From NCBI RefSeq assembly GCF_005484805.1, contig NZ_CP039432.1:1-64000 (forward strand): a stretch of DNA of 64,000 nucleotides, given 5' to 3'. Under the pieces are notes generated by a model. It did not search any database and was not told the DNA's origin. It was given only the letters and a program-made list of their open reading frames with translations. The DNA comes from Rhodococcus sp. SGAir0479. Its GTDB lineage: Bacteria > Actinomycetota > Actinomycetes > Mycobacteriales > Mycobacteriaceae. Shown here piece by piece: positions 57,312-64,000 of the stretch (its first letter is position 1; every line of letters begins with the position of its first letter). Made by a program: the position numbers and the translations under genes.

Positions 57312-58319
57312 TTGTCCCACTCACATCTTCGACGGCACGGCCTTCGGCTGTTCGCCGCCGTTGCCGCAGTGACCCTCGGCCTCACCGGCTGCAGCAGCAG
57401 TGACGCGTCCGACAACGACGCGGCGGGGGACGCGTCCACCGGGACCCGAGTGGTCCAGACGGAGAAGGGCGACGTCACCGTTCCCGCGGACCCGCAGCGC
57501 ATCGCGGTACTGACGGCGGGCCTGGCCGGTTTCCTGTTCACGCTCGATGCTCCCATCGCGATCACCGACACCCGACTGCTCGGCGTCACCAACCTCGACG
57601 GCGGCTTCCCCCCGCAGTGGGCCGAGAAGGCCGAGGCGCAGGGGACGAAGGAATTGCCGGCCGGTGAGTCCCTCAACATCGAGGCGATCGCGCAGGCCCA
57701 GCCGGACCTGATCATCGGTGGTGGGCAGGGTTTCACGGCGGTTCTGGCCGACCAGGCGTACGACCAGCTCACGGCGATCGCGCCGACCGTCCTCATCCCC
57801 TCGTCGGTGAGGACCTGGCAGGAGCAGCTCGCGGCGGTGGCCGAGGCGGCCGGTGAGACCGACAAGGTCGACGACCTGATGAAGGCGTACGACGACAAGG
57901 TCGCCGACGTGAAGGACTCGATCACGGTGCCGGGATCGCCTGTCTCCTACCTCCTCTCGCTGAGCACCGGCGAGCCGGCGTTCATCCCGCAGACCGCGGC
58001 GCTGCCGACCCTGCTGTCGACCGTCGGCTTCCAGCCGGACGACGTGCTCACCAAGGCGAACAACCCGGAGCTGTACGGGTCGGGTGACTCGTTCATCGTC
58101 AGCAACGAACTGCTGGCGCCGGTCGGGAACGCGCCCGTCATGTTCGTCGTCCCGGTGGCGGGCCGGAGCCTCGCGGAACTGAAGCAGGACCCGCTGTACG
58201 CGGCACTGCCGGCGTTCGCGAACAACAAGGTGTACGAGCTGCCGGCCACCAGCTACCGCCCCGACTACGACGGTGTGATGGCGACCCTGGACCAGGTCCA
58301 GGAGATGTTCGCGAAGTAG
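57312..58319 (+). CDS. Siderophore-binding lipoprotein (FepB/FatB-like)
   Basis: A 335-residue periplasmic-binding-protein-like lipoprotein. The signal ends in LGLTGCSSS (lipobox Cys at residue 26). The body shows VPADPQRIAVLTAG, IEAIAQAQPDLIIGG and YRPDYDGVMATLDQVQEMF near the end, typical of ferric-siderophore receptors. AAGGA upstream supports TTG 57312; longer in-frame starts would bury the signal. No FecCD-type permease or ATPase follows, so its membrane partners must be encoded elsewhere. Confidence 0.85.
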   Translation: MSHSHLRRHGLRLFAAVAAVTLGLTGCSSSDASDNDAAGDASTGTRVVQTEKGDVTVPADPQRIAVLTAGLAGFLFTLDAPIAITDTRLLGVTNLDGGFPPQWAEKAEAQGTKELPAGESLNIEAIAQAQPDLIIGGGQGFTAVLADQAYDQLTAIAPTVLIPSSVRTWQEQLAAVAEAAGETDKVDDLMKAYDDKVADVKDSITVPGSPVSYLLSLSTGEPAFIPQTAALPTLLSTVGFQPDDVLTKANNPELYGSGDSFIVSNELLAPVGNAPVMFVVPVAGRSLAELKQDPLYAALPAFANNKVYELPATSYRPDYDGVMATLDQVQEMFAK

Positions 58320-58381
58320 AGGTTCGGTTCCGCACCGTCGGTGCGGGCAGACACGTAGTCAGAAATCGGAAGGACGCCACT

Positions 58382-58609
58382 GTGCTCACCCGCGAGACCG
58401 TCATCGCAGACATCGCCACCGCCCTGGACCAGCCGCCCGAGTCGATCAGCGACGAGCTCAATCTGCTCGACGAAGGATTGGATTCCATTCGGATCATGGG
58501 GCTCGTGGAACGATGGCGGTCCGCGGGTGTGCCGGACGTCGACTTCCCGACGCTCGCCGCCGATCCGACTGTGGCGCACTGGGTCGCCGTCGCGCTCGGC
58601 GAATACTGA
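58382..58609 (+). CDS. Free-standing aryl carrier protein
   Basis: A 75-residue carrier domain. LNLLDEGLDSIRIMGLVERWRSAG (about residues 27-50) contains the phosphopantetheine serine in GLDSIRIM, the pattern found in the C-terminal domain of EntB rather than in peptidyl carriers (GGHS/GGDS). It would hold the DHB thioester made by EntE and present it to C1 of the NRPS. It replaces the domain missing from the isochorismatase. The start is GTG 58382, preceded by AAGGA. Confidence 0.88.
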   Translation: MLTRETVIADIATALDQPPESISDELNLLDEGLDSIRIMGLVERWRSAGVPDVDFPTLAADPTVAHWVAVALGEY

Positions 58610-58631
58610 TTCACGAAAGAAGGGTCTATCG

Positions 58632-60461
58632 ATGGCTGGGACCGTCCGTGAGGTCGAAGTGTTTCCGATCTGCATCCGGGAGGTGGACGTCCTGAAGGTC
58701 GAGGACGTCACCCCCGGTATGCGCCGGGTGACGGTGGGGGGTCCGTCGATGGACAGTCACGTCCGGGACGGCGTCCGCCTGCCGCCGGTGCGCACCAACG
58801 GTTTCGACGACGACGTCAAGCTGTTGCCGGTCGATCCGCGCACCGGTGAGCTGCCCTTCGAGGTGCCGCGCAACACCGACAACGGCACCGTCGACTGGCC
58901 GGCGGGATCGTTCCAGTACAGCCGGACGTACACGGTGCGCCACTTCGACGCGGACACGCGCGAGATGGCGATCGACTTCGCGATGCACGAGGGCGGCCTG
59001 GCCGCGGACTGGGCCGGCCGCGTGCAACCGGGGGAGAAGATCCTCATGGCCGGTCCCAAGCACTCGTCCAGTCTGCCCCGGGACGTCGACTGGATGCTGA
59101 TCGCCGGCGACGAGACGGCGCTGCCGGCGATCGCGCACTGTCTGGAACAGCTCCCACCGGAGCTGCCCGCGACGGTGGTGATCGAGGTTGCCGAGCCGGC
59201 GCATCGACAGGAGTTCGAATGTGCGGCACCGCTGGAGGTCACGTGGCTGTTCCGCTCCGAAAGCGGCGGCGAGTCGCGGTTGGTGGAGACCGTGCAGGCG
59301 GCGCAGTGGCGTCCGGGCCAGCCGTACCTGTGGGTCGCGGGCGAGGCGCTGACGATCAAGCCCCTGCGGCGCTGGGCCAAGCAGGACCGGGAGATCGCGA
59401 AGCAGTACGTCGAGATCGCCGGATACTGGCGCCGCCGCGAGCCTGCACAGGCGGACTCGGCGTCGCCCGTTCTCGACGCGGACACCGCGGAGAGTCCGGA
59501 CGAGCGCCTGCACGAGATGTCGGAGTTGTTGCCGCCCCTGGCGATCCGGACCGCGGTCACCGTCGGGTTGTTCGCGGCCGTCGACGGGGGCGCCGACACG
59601 GCGGCGGCCGTCGCGGCCGAGTGCCGCACCCACCCGGGAGCGACGGCGAAACTGTTGCGCCACCTCGTGCTGATGGATCTGGTGGCGGTGGAGGACGGGC
59701 GCTTCGAGCTCACCGAGACGGGCTCGATCCTCGCTGACCCGGACACGTTCGCCAGCCAGGCCCTGCACTTCGGCAAGATCCACACCCGGCTCGACATGGC
59801 GTTCCTGGGATTGCTCGACGCCGTCCGGACCGGCGCCCCCGCGGCCGGGCACGGGTTCGCCGACAAGCTGGAGGAACCCGGGTTCGTGGAGGACTTCCAC
59901 GAGGAGGTCGCCTTCGGTGCCGTCTACCGCGCCCCGGCGCTGCCCGACGCGGTCGACCTCGACGGGGTGCGCACCGTCGCGATCTACGGCGAAGGCGCCG
60001 GCGTGTACGCCGACACGCTCGCACGGGTGCGGCCCGACCTCGAGGTCTCGCTCGTGGGCCTGCCCGCCCTCAACACCCGGAACCTGGGTGACGTGGCGGA
60101 GTCCCGCCGGGACCGGATCACGCGCATCGACAGCAGCGAGTTCACGGCGCTCGCGGCGCCCGTCGACCTGGCCGTCGTGGTCGACACGATCGACTCGCAT
60201 CCGGACGCGGACGCACGGATGCTCCTGGGTGCGCTCGGCGCCTCCGCCCACCGCGTCGTGCTCGTCACCGACCTGCTCGACCCCGAGACCGCCGACGACC
60301 ACGACACCGAGGCCGACCTGCTGAAGCTGTGCCTGCACGGATCCGGCCTGCGCACCGAGGCCGAGCTGTCTGCGCTGATCGCGGACGCGGGCTGCGGGAC
60401 AGCACGATTCGGCGCACTCGGCTGGGGATCGACGGTCGTCGAGTTCAAGGGTGCGCGGTGA
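58632..60461 (+). CDS. Siderophore-interacting flavoprotein fused to methyltransferase-like domain
   Basis: A 609-residue two-domain protein. Residues 1-280 match the SIP family of ferric-siderophore reductases: SRTYTVRHFD binds FAD, AGDETALPAIAHCLEQLP and YLWVAGEAL are the family signatures. SIP proteins release iron by reducing the imported complex with NAD(P)H. Residues about 295-609 resemble plant-type O-methyltransferases: a winged-helix dimerisation part (ELLPPLAIRTAVTVGLFAAV, LLRHLVLMDLVAVEDGRFELT) and a Rossmann part with GEGAG. The catalytic His of the usual HDW motif seems absent (IDSHPD), so methylation is doubtful. The fusion is unusual to me. It ends the iron-regulated operon. 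Confidence 0.85.
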   Translation: MAGTVREVEVFPICIREVDVLKVEDVTPGMRRVTVGGPSMDSHVRDGVRLPPVRTNGFDDDVKLLPVDPRTGELPFEVPRNTDNGTVDWPAGSFQYSRTYTVRHFDADTREMAIDFAMHEGGLAADWAGRVQPGEKILMAGPKHSSSLPRDVDWMLIAGDETALPAIAHCLEQLPPELPATVVIEVAEPAHRQEFECAAPLEVTWLFRSESGGESRLVETVQAAQWRPGQPYLWVAGEALTIKPLRRWAKQDREIAKQYVEIAGYWRRREPAQADSASPVLDADTAESPDERLHEMSELLPPLAIRTAVTVGLFAAVDGGADTAAAVAAECRTHPGATAKLLRHLVLMDLVAVEDGRFELTETGSILADPDTFASQALHFGKIHTRLDMAFLGLLDAVRTGAPAAGHGFADKLEEPGFVEDFHEEVAFGAVYRAPALPDAVDLDGVRTVAIYGEGAGVYADTLARVRPDLEVSLVGLPALNTRNLGDVAESRRDRITRIDSSEFTALAAPVDLAVVVDTIDSHPDADARMLLGALGASAHRVVLVTDLLDPETADDHDTEADLLKLCLHGSGLRTEAELSALIADAGCGTARFGALGWGSTVVEFKGAR

Positions 60462-60643
60462 CCTCGGCGCCGTCTCACGATGGCGTCGATCTTCATTGCC
60501 GACGCCCGCAGAGCCATCGGCCCGAGCTGCTCGACGGTGTCGGCCTGATCGTCGGTATCGACCGGTTCATGTCGGAGGAGCGGCCGAGCCGGCCGGAGAA
60601 CGTGCCGGCGCCGGCCGCCGAGCGCACTCTCGCGAGCGCCTGA
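60458..60643 (+). pseudogene. Possible remnant of a DctA-type dicarboxylate transporter
   Basis: A 61-codon open frame whose GTG overlaps the preceding stop. It contains GLIVGIDRFMSE, nearly identical to a strictly conserved segment near the C-terminus of DctA-family (DAACS) transporters (G-I/V-D-R-F-M-S-E). No membrane helices precede it, and the conserved continuation (RALTN) is absent. I read it as a decayed fragment left by a deletion. It could also be a small unrelated protein. Confidence 0.45.
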
Positions 60644-60682
60644 CCCGGCGCAGGTGCCGAAGGCTTGGCTAGGTTGGTGCGT

Positions 60683-61171
60683 ATGACGACTCCGGTGCAA
60701 GACATCATGATCAACACCATCGGCGGTGTGCCGACCAACCTGGGCGAATACGACGGGCGCGTCGTGCTCGTGGTCAACGTGGCCTCCAAGTGCGGGCTCA
60801 CCCCGCAGTACACCGCGCTCGAGAAGCTGGCGACGGAGTACGCCGAGCGGGGTCTCACCGTCATCGGCATCCCCTGCAACCAGTTCATGGGTCAGGAGCC
60901 GGGCACGCCCGAGGAGATCCAGACGTTCTGCTCCACCACGTACGGCGTCACCTTCCCGCTGATGGAGAAGATCGAGGTCAACGGCGAGAACCGGCATCCC
61001 CTGTACGCCGAGCTCACCAAGACCGCGGACGCCGACGGCGAGGCCGGGGACATCCAGTGGAACTTCGAGAAGTTCCTGATCGCGCGGGACGGCACCGTGG
61101 TCAACCGTTTCCGTCCGCGTACCGAGCCCGACGCCCCCGAGGTGATCGCCGCCATCGAGGCCGCGCTCTAG
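60683..61171 (+). CDS. gpx: Glutathione peroxidase family protein (Cys type)
   Basis: A 162-residue thioredoxin-fold peroxidase. NVASKCGLTPQYTALEKL holds the peroxidatic Cys, IPCNQFMGQEPGT the Gln, and WNFEKFLI the Trp and Asn of the catalytic tetrad. Actinobacteria with mycothiol usually run such enzymes with thioredoxin rather than glutathione, so the name reflects family only. ATG 60683 is chosen over an in-frame start six codons earlier. A strong hairpin follows. Confidence 0.92.
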   Translation: MTTPVQDIMINTIGGVPTNLGEYDGRVVLVVNVASKCGLTPQYTALEKLATEYAERGLTVIGIPCNQFMGQEPGTPEEIQTFCSTTYGVTFPLMEKIEVNGENRHPLYAELTKTADADGEAGDIQWNFEKFLIARDGTVVNRFRPRTEPDAPEVIAAIEAAL

Positions 61172-61181
61172 GCAGTCCGCT

Positions 61182-61229
61182 GCCCGTGCGCCTTTTCGGT
61201 AGCCGGACGTACCGAAAAGGCGCACGGGC
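61182..61229. terminator. Bidirectional-type hairpin after the peroxidase gene
   Basis: A perfect 20-base-pair inverted repeat, 61182-61201 with 61210-61229, around an 8-base loop. The stem contains CTTTT/AAAAG near its middle. It starts 11 bases after the peroxidase stop and is one of the strongest hairpins in the window. Confidence 0.8.
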
Positions 61230-61270
61230 GTGTCAGCGCCTGTTCACCTCGGGGTGCCACGCTGGAGTGC

Positions 61271-61975
61271 ATGACCGGACAGGTGATCGTGTCGGTGTCG
61301 GGGATCAGGGACGAGACGCGCGACGTCGTCGCGGAGTTCGCCGCCGCGATGGACCGCCGATCGGTACCGCTGTCGCTGCTCGTCGCGCCGCGGCTCGAGG
61401 ACGGATATCGGCTGGTCGACGACCCGGTGACGCAGCAGTGGTTGCGTGAGCGCCGGGACCGCGGCGACGCGATCGTGTTGCACGGCTACGACCAGGCCGC
61501 CACCAAACGGCGCCGCGCCGAGTTCGCGGTGCTGCCCGAACACGAGGCGCGGCTGCGGCTGCTGGCCGCCGACCGGGTGCTCGAGGAGGTGGGGCTGCGC
61601 ACACGGCTGTTCGCGCCGCCACGCTGGTTGGCGTCCCCGGGAGCAGTCACGGTGCTGCCGAACGTCGGATTCCGGCTTCTCGCGGGGATGACCGTGATCC
61701 GCGACCTCGCGCACGACACCGCTGTCCGCAGCCACGTGATCGGCCTCGGTGACGGCTTCCACGCCGAACCGTGGCGCTGCCGGTCGATGGTGCTCGGCGC
61801 CTCCCGCGGCGCCCGGCGCGGACGAGTGGTCCGGCTGGCGACCTCGGCCAAGCAACTCGGTAGGACCGGGCCGCGTCAGGCGCTGCTGGACGCCGTCGAC
61901 ATCGCACTCCACCACGGCGCCGCACCGGTCGTCTACCGCTGGCCGCTGCGGGACGGGGTGCGTGCGGTGGCGTGA
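61271..61975 (+). CDS. DUF2334 polysaccharide-deacetylase-like protein
   Basis: A 234-residue protein with VIVSVSGIRDETRDVVAEF at the N-terminus, LSLLVAPRL, and IVLHGYDQ (the His region of the deacetylase-like barrel), followed by FAPPRWLASPGA. This matches DUF2334, a group related to carbohydrate esterase family 4 but with no established activity. A relative (Rv0787) lies near purS in mycobacteria, consistent with this position. Confidence 0.8.
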   Translation: MTGQVIVSVSGIRDETRDVVAEFAAAMDRRSVPLSLLVAPRLEDGYRLVDDPVTQQWLRERRDRGDAIVLHGYDQAATKRRRAEFAVLPEHEARLRLLAADRVLEEVGLRTRLFAPPRWLASPGAVTVLPNVGFRLLAGMTVIRDLAHDTAVRSHVIGLGDGFHAEPWRCRSMVLGASRGARRGRVVRLATSAKQLGRTGPRQALLDAVDIALHHGAAPVVYRWPLRDGVRAVA

Positions 61976-61986
61976 GCCTCCGGCCG

Positions 61987-62736
61987 CTAGTCGGCCGTCT
62001 CGCCCGCGCTCCCGGCTGCGCGGACCAGGGCCGCGAGCGCGTCCAGTACCCGGTTGAGCCCGAACTCCCACGCGTGGGCGGGGCTGTACGCGGCGTTCAT
62101 CTCCTCGCCGGCCGCGCTGCCGACGCGCTGTGCCAGCGGGAAGTCGTCGCCGAGGTAGGCCGCCAGTCGATCGCTCCACGTCGCCCACGCCTGCGCGATG
62201 TCGGCGGCCCGCGGGTCGGGGCGCCGGGCCCGCGCCGCCGCCCGGACGAAGTCCTTGACGAACGTCAGCGCGGCGTCGCGGTCGACGTCGGACAGGCCCG
62301 TGCCGTCGAATGCGTGCAATTCGTGGTCGTAGTTCGCGATCGTGCCGGGCCCGAAGGCCGTGCGTTCGTCGGACACGTCCAGCAGCCACCAGTGTTCGGT
62401 GAACAGCGTCGCCTCCGCGGCGGCGAGCTGTCGCACGCATTCGCGCCAGTCCCCGTCCGGGTACGGCGCTCGTGACTGGGCGGCGCGCACCGCGTCGACC
62501 ATGAGGACGAGCAGGTCGTCGCGGGAGCCGACGTGGGTGTACAGCGCCATCGCCGAGATGCCGAGGTCGGCGGCCAGCCGCCGGACACTCACCGCGTCCA
62601 GGCCCTCGGAGTCGGCGATCGCGACGGCCGTCTCGACGGCCTGCGTCGTGGTGACCTTCGCGCGGGGGCCCCGCGTGCCGCCGCGCGGCGCGTCGGGGTG
62701 GTCGCGCCACAGCAGATCGATCAGATCGCGGGCCAC
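61987..62736 (-). CDS. TetR-family regulator (TetR_C_1 type)
   Basis: A 249-residue repressor. The helix-turn-helix lies at about residues 31-75 (AVAIADSEGLDAVSVRRLAADLGISAMALYTHVGSRDDL). The long C-terminal domain resembles that of TetR itself (tetracycline-repressor-like), often regulating an adjacent export or detoxification gene. GGAGG precedes the GTG at 62736. It is divergent from the VOC gene, with a palindrome between them. Confidence 0.85.
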   Translation of the reverse strand: MARDLIDLLWRDHPDAPRGGTRGPRAKVTTTQAVETAVAIADSEGLDAVSVRRLAADLGISAMALYTHVGSRDDLLVLMVDAVRAAQSRAPYPDGDWRECVRQLAAAEATLFTEHWWLLDVSDERTAFGPGTIANYDHELHAFDGTGLSDVDRDAALTFVKDFVRAAARARRPDPRAADIAQAWATWSDRLAAYLGDDFPLAQRVGSAAGEEMNAAYSPAHAWEFGLNRVLDALAALVRAAGSAGETAD

Positions 62737-62772
62737 CGCGCGCCTCCGAACACTGGCGAGATCGGGATGTTC

Positions 62773-62787
62773 CTGTACTTTATACAG
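62773..62787. promoter_or_regulatory. Palindrome between tetR and the VOC gene
   Basis: A CTGTA-CTTTA-TACAG inverted repeat in the 83-base region between divergent genes, in the only A/T-rich stretch nearby. It overlaps a plausible -10 region, which is the expected position for a TetR-type operator controlling both genes. Confidence 0.55.
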
Positions 62788-62819
62788 TGCATAGGGTTTC
62801 TCTCGTCGTGGAGGTACAC

Positions 62820-63197
62820 ATGAAGATCACCGGTACGGCCCTGTCCCTGAACGTCGCGGACGAGAAGGCGTCCGCCGAGTTCGCGAAGACGCACTTCGGT
62901 TTCACCGAGGCGATGGCCGACGACGGGTTCGTCTCGCTCGCCCACCCGGACGCCGGCGTCAACGTCGTCTTCCTGCGCACGGGTCTCGCGACCTTCAAAC
63001 CGGCCACCATCGCCGGCCCCGCCGGGCAGGGGCTGCTGATCGCGTTCGTCGTCGAGGACGTCGACCGCGAGTTCGAGCGCATCGCCGGCGAGGGCGCCGA
63101 GGTCGTCACCGCTCCCGAGACCGAGCCGTGGGGGGAGCGTTACTGCCAGTTCGCCGACCCCAACGGCATCGTCTGGCAGTTGGTGCAGTGGATGTGA
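62820..63197 (+). CDS. VOC-family (glyoxalase/bleomycin-resistance fold) protein
   Basis: A 125-residue single-domain protein. ITGTALSLNVADEKASAEFAKTHFGF and the C-terminal YCQFADPNGIVWQLVQW are the paired beta-alpha-beta modules of the VOC fold. The terminal Gln and a few acidic residues could bind metal. The function may be dioxygenase, isomerase or drug sequestration. The divergent TetR gene suggests induction by a small molecule. GGAGG at 62810-62814 supports ATG 62820. Confidence 0.82.
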   Translation: MKITGTALSLNVADEKASAEFAKTHFGFTEAMADDGFVSLAHPDAGVNVVFLRTGLATFKPATIAGPAGQGLLIAFVVEDVDREFERIAGEGAEVVTAPETEPWGERYCQFADPNGIVWQLVQWM

Positions 63198-63210
63198 GGC
63201 GCCCGGCGTC

Positions 63211-63858
63211 TCACGACACCTCGACGCTCGACTCCTCGGGAAGAACCCGGAATTCCGTTCCGCCCGGGCCCATCTCGGTGAGACGGCCGTAGTAGATGCC
63301 CCGCGCCTCCTGCGCGACCACGCCCTGATGGATCGGGACCGCGACTCGCGGATGCACGGCGCGCAGGTAGTCGACCGACTCGGAGATCTTCAGCCACGGC
63401 GCCGCGGCCGGCACGGCCAGCACGTCCACCTTCTGCTCCGGCACGAACAGCGAGTCGCCCGGGTGCATGAGCTTGGCCGGATCCTCGGCATCGCCGAGCA
63501 GGTACGCGGTGTTGTCGATGAGCGGGATCTCCGGGTGGATCACCGCGTGGGTGCCGCCGGTGCCCGTCACCTGCACCTCGCCCACGTTGAAGACGTCACC
63601 CGGGTACACCGCCGTCCAGGCGTCGCCCAGCAACGCCGTCGTCTGCGGATCCGCGTACAGCCCCGCGCCGGGGTTGGCGTCGACCAGCGCGGGCAGCCGC
63701 TCCGGATCGGCGTGGTCGGGATGCTGATGGGTGATCAGGATGGCGTCGAGTCCGGTGATGCCCTCGAACCCGTGCGAGAAATTGCCGGGATCGAACAGGA
63801 TCTTTGCACCGTCGAGTTCCACCAGGACACAGGAATGACCGAAGTGCGTGAGTCGCAT
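63211..63858 (-). CDS. UlaG-like metallo-beta-lactamase-fold hydrolase
   Basis: A 215-residue protein. LTHFGHSCVLVELDGAKILFDPG at the start and LITHQHPDHADPERLP (metal ligands) are the UlaG-like family signature; the second half has MHPGDSLFVP and VPIHQG. Members hydrolyse phosphoesters or lactones. The substrate here is unknown. ATG 63858 is chosen over one seven codons earlier, so the conserved MRLTHFGHS forms the N-terminus. A similar gene lies near purS in mycobacteria, as I recall. Confidence 0.82.
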   Translation of the reverse strand: MRLTHFGHSCVLVELDGAKILFDPGNFSHGFEGITGLDAILITHQHPDHADPERLPALVDANPGAGLYADPQTTALLGDAWTAVYPGDVFNVGEVQVTGTGGTHAVIHPEIPLIDNTAYLLGDAEDPAKLMHPGDSLFVPEQKVDVLAVPAAAPWLKISESVDYLRAVHPRVAVPIHQGVVAQEARGIYYGRLTEMGPGGTEFRVLPEESSVEVS

Positions 63859-64000
63859 GAGACGAGTATGCGGGATCACACCGACGGGTGGGGCGGCGTC
63901 GCACGTTCACTCGGTGCGGGAGCGGACCGGGCTGCCCGGTAAACTCCTGGATGCCCGGTGCGATCCCGGGCTGAAACCAGCCATAGCGAGGAGCAGCACG
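63859..64000 (+). promoter_or_regulatory. Upstream region of a gene beginning beyond the window
   Basis: 142 bases without a complete gene. GAGGAG at about 63989-63994 is a good ribosome-binding site placed a few bases before the window edge, so a plus-strand gene probably starts at or just after 64001. By synteny purS or another purine gene is a reasonable guess, but it cannot be seen. Confidence 0.5.

Noticed and set aside
43931-57925. Very long open frames on the minus strand opposite the NRPS, of about 1600 and 2400 codons
   Set aside because: They are antisense to continuous NRPS coding with every domain motif intact. High GC at third codon positions leaves few stops on the opposite strand, and the translations are Arg/Gly/Val-rich with no domain pattern.
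1-64000. CRISPR arrays, insertion sequences, prophage genes, rRNA or tRNA genes
   Set aside because: I saw no regularly spaced repeats, no transposase or integrase motifs, and no cloverleaf-like sequence on either strand. A covariance scan was not possible here.

Overview
The window is about 69% GC, almost fully coding, and rich in GTG/TTG starts and ATGA/GTGA stop-start overlaps. The gene order purD, TetR, purB, EmrB-type pump, purC, prolyl-oligopeptidase-type peptidase follows an arrangement I know from Mycobacterium (Rv0772 to Rv0783c). With IdeR-type iron boxes and a predicted heterobactin-like siderophore, this points to a mycolic-acid actinomycete, most likely Rhodococcus or a close relative. 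That assignment is inference; no rRNA or tRNA gene was seen.

1-9.8 kb: a DUF218 exported protein; a GT2 and a GtrA domain split by an apparent one-base frameshift; a GT39-family membrane glycosyltransferase; a DUF2630 protein; an ectoine hydroxylase with no ectABC nearby; purD; a Tat-lipoprotein metallo-beta-lactamase-fold enzyme; an aminotransferase; a TetR regulator. 9.8-22 kb: purB, a DUF2156 membrane protein, a GNAT enzyme, a MarR regulator with a palindromic operator facing an ABC exporter, a flavin dehydrogenase, a HIT protein, a D-cysteine-desulfhydrase-like enzyme, and an aldehyde dehydrogenase/acyl-CoA ligase pair.

22-26.3 kb (minus strand): a cobalamin operon. A cobalamin riboswitch precedes btuF, btuC, btuD, a degenerate CbiX/2Fe-2S fusion and a SelW-like CxxC protein. 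Every junction is a four-base ATGA overlap. 26.3-31 kb: emrB-like pump, purC and ptrB. 31-35.8 kb: an AraC-type regulator divergent from a cupin dioxygenase, MFS transporter, zinc alcohol dehydrogenase and SDR. This looks like a small catabolic operon for an unknown, probably aromatic, substrate.

35.8-60.5 kb: a catecholate siderophore locus. A minus-strand entC-entA pair makes 2,3-dihydroxybenzoate (DHB) with the plus-strand isochorismatase. A half-transporter pair with reciprocally decayed ATP sites follows. Next come the isochorismatase, DHB-AMP ligase and a 4425-residue NRPS, then a lipoprotein siderophore receptor, a free-standing aryl carrier protein, and a siderophore-interacting flavoprotein fused to a methyltransferase-like domain. 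The NRPS order is C-A-PCP-E-C-PCP-C-A-PCP-C-A-PCP-TE. Pocket codes predict Arg (epimerised), Gly and N-hydroxyornithine, that is DHB-D-Arg-Gly-hOrn, the heterobactin backbone. The second module has no adenylation domain. Two IdeR-like boxes (37842-37860 and 41608-41626) fit iron repression. The ornithine N-hydroxylase, any MbtH protein and a FecCD-type permease are not in the window and must lie elsewhere if the prediction is right.

60.5-64 kb: a possible DctA remnant, a glutathione peroxidase, a strong hairpin, a DUF2334 protein, a TetR/VOC divergent pair and a UlaG-like metallo-beta-lactamase-fold protein. The window ends just after a ribosome-binding site for a gene starting beyond it, possibly purS by synteny.
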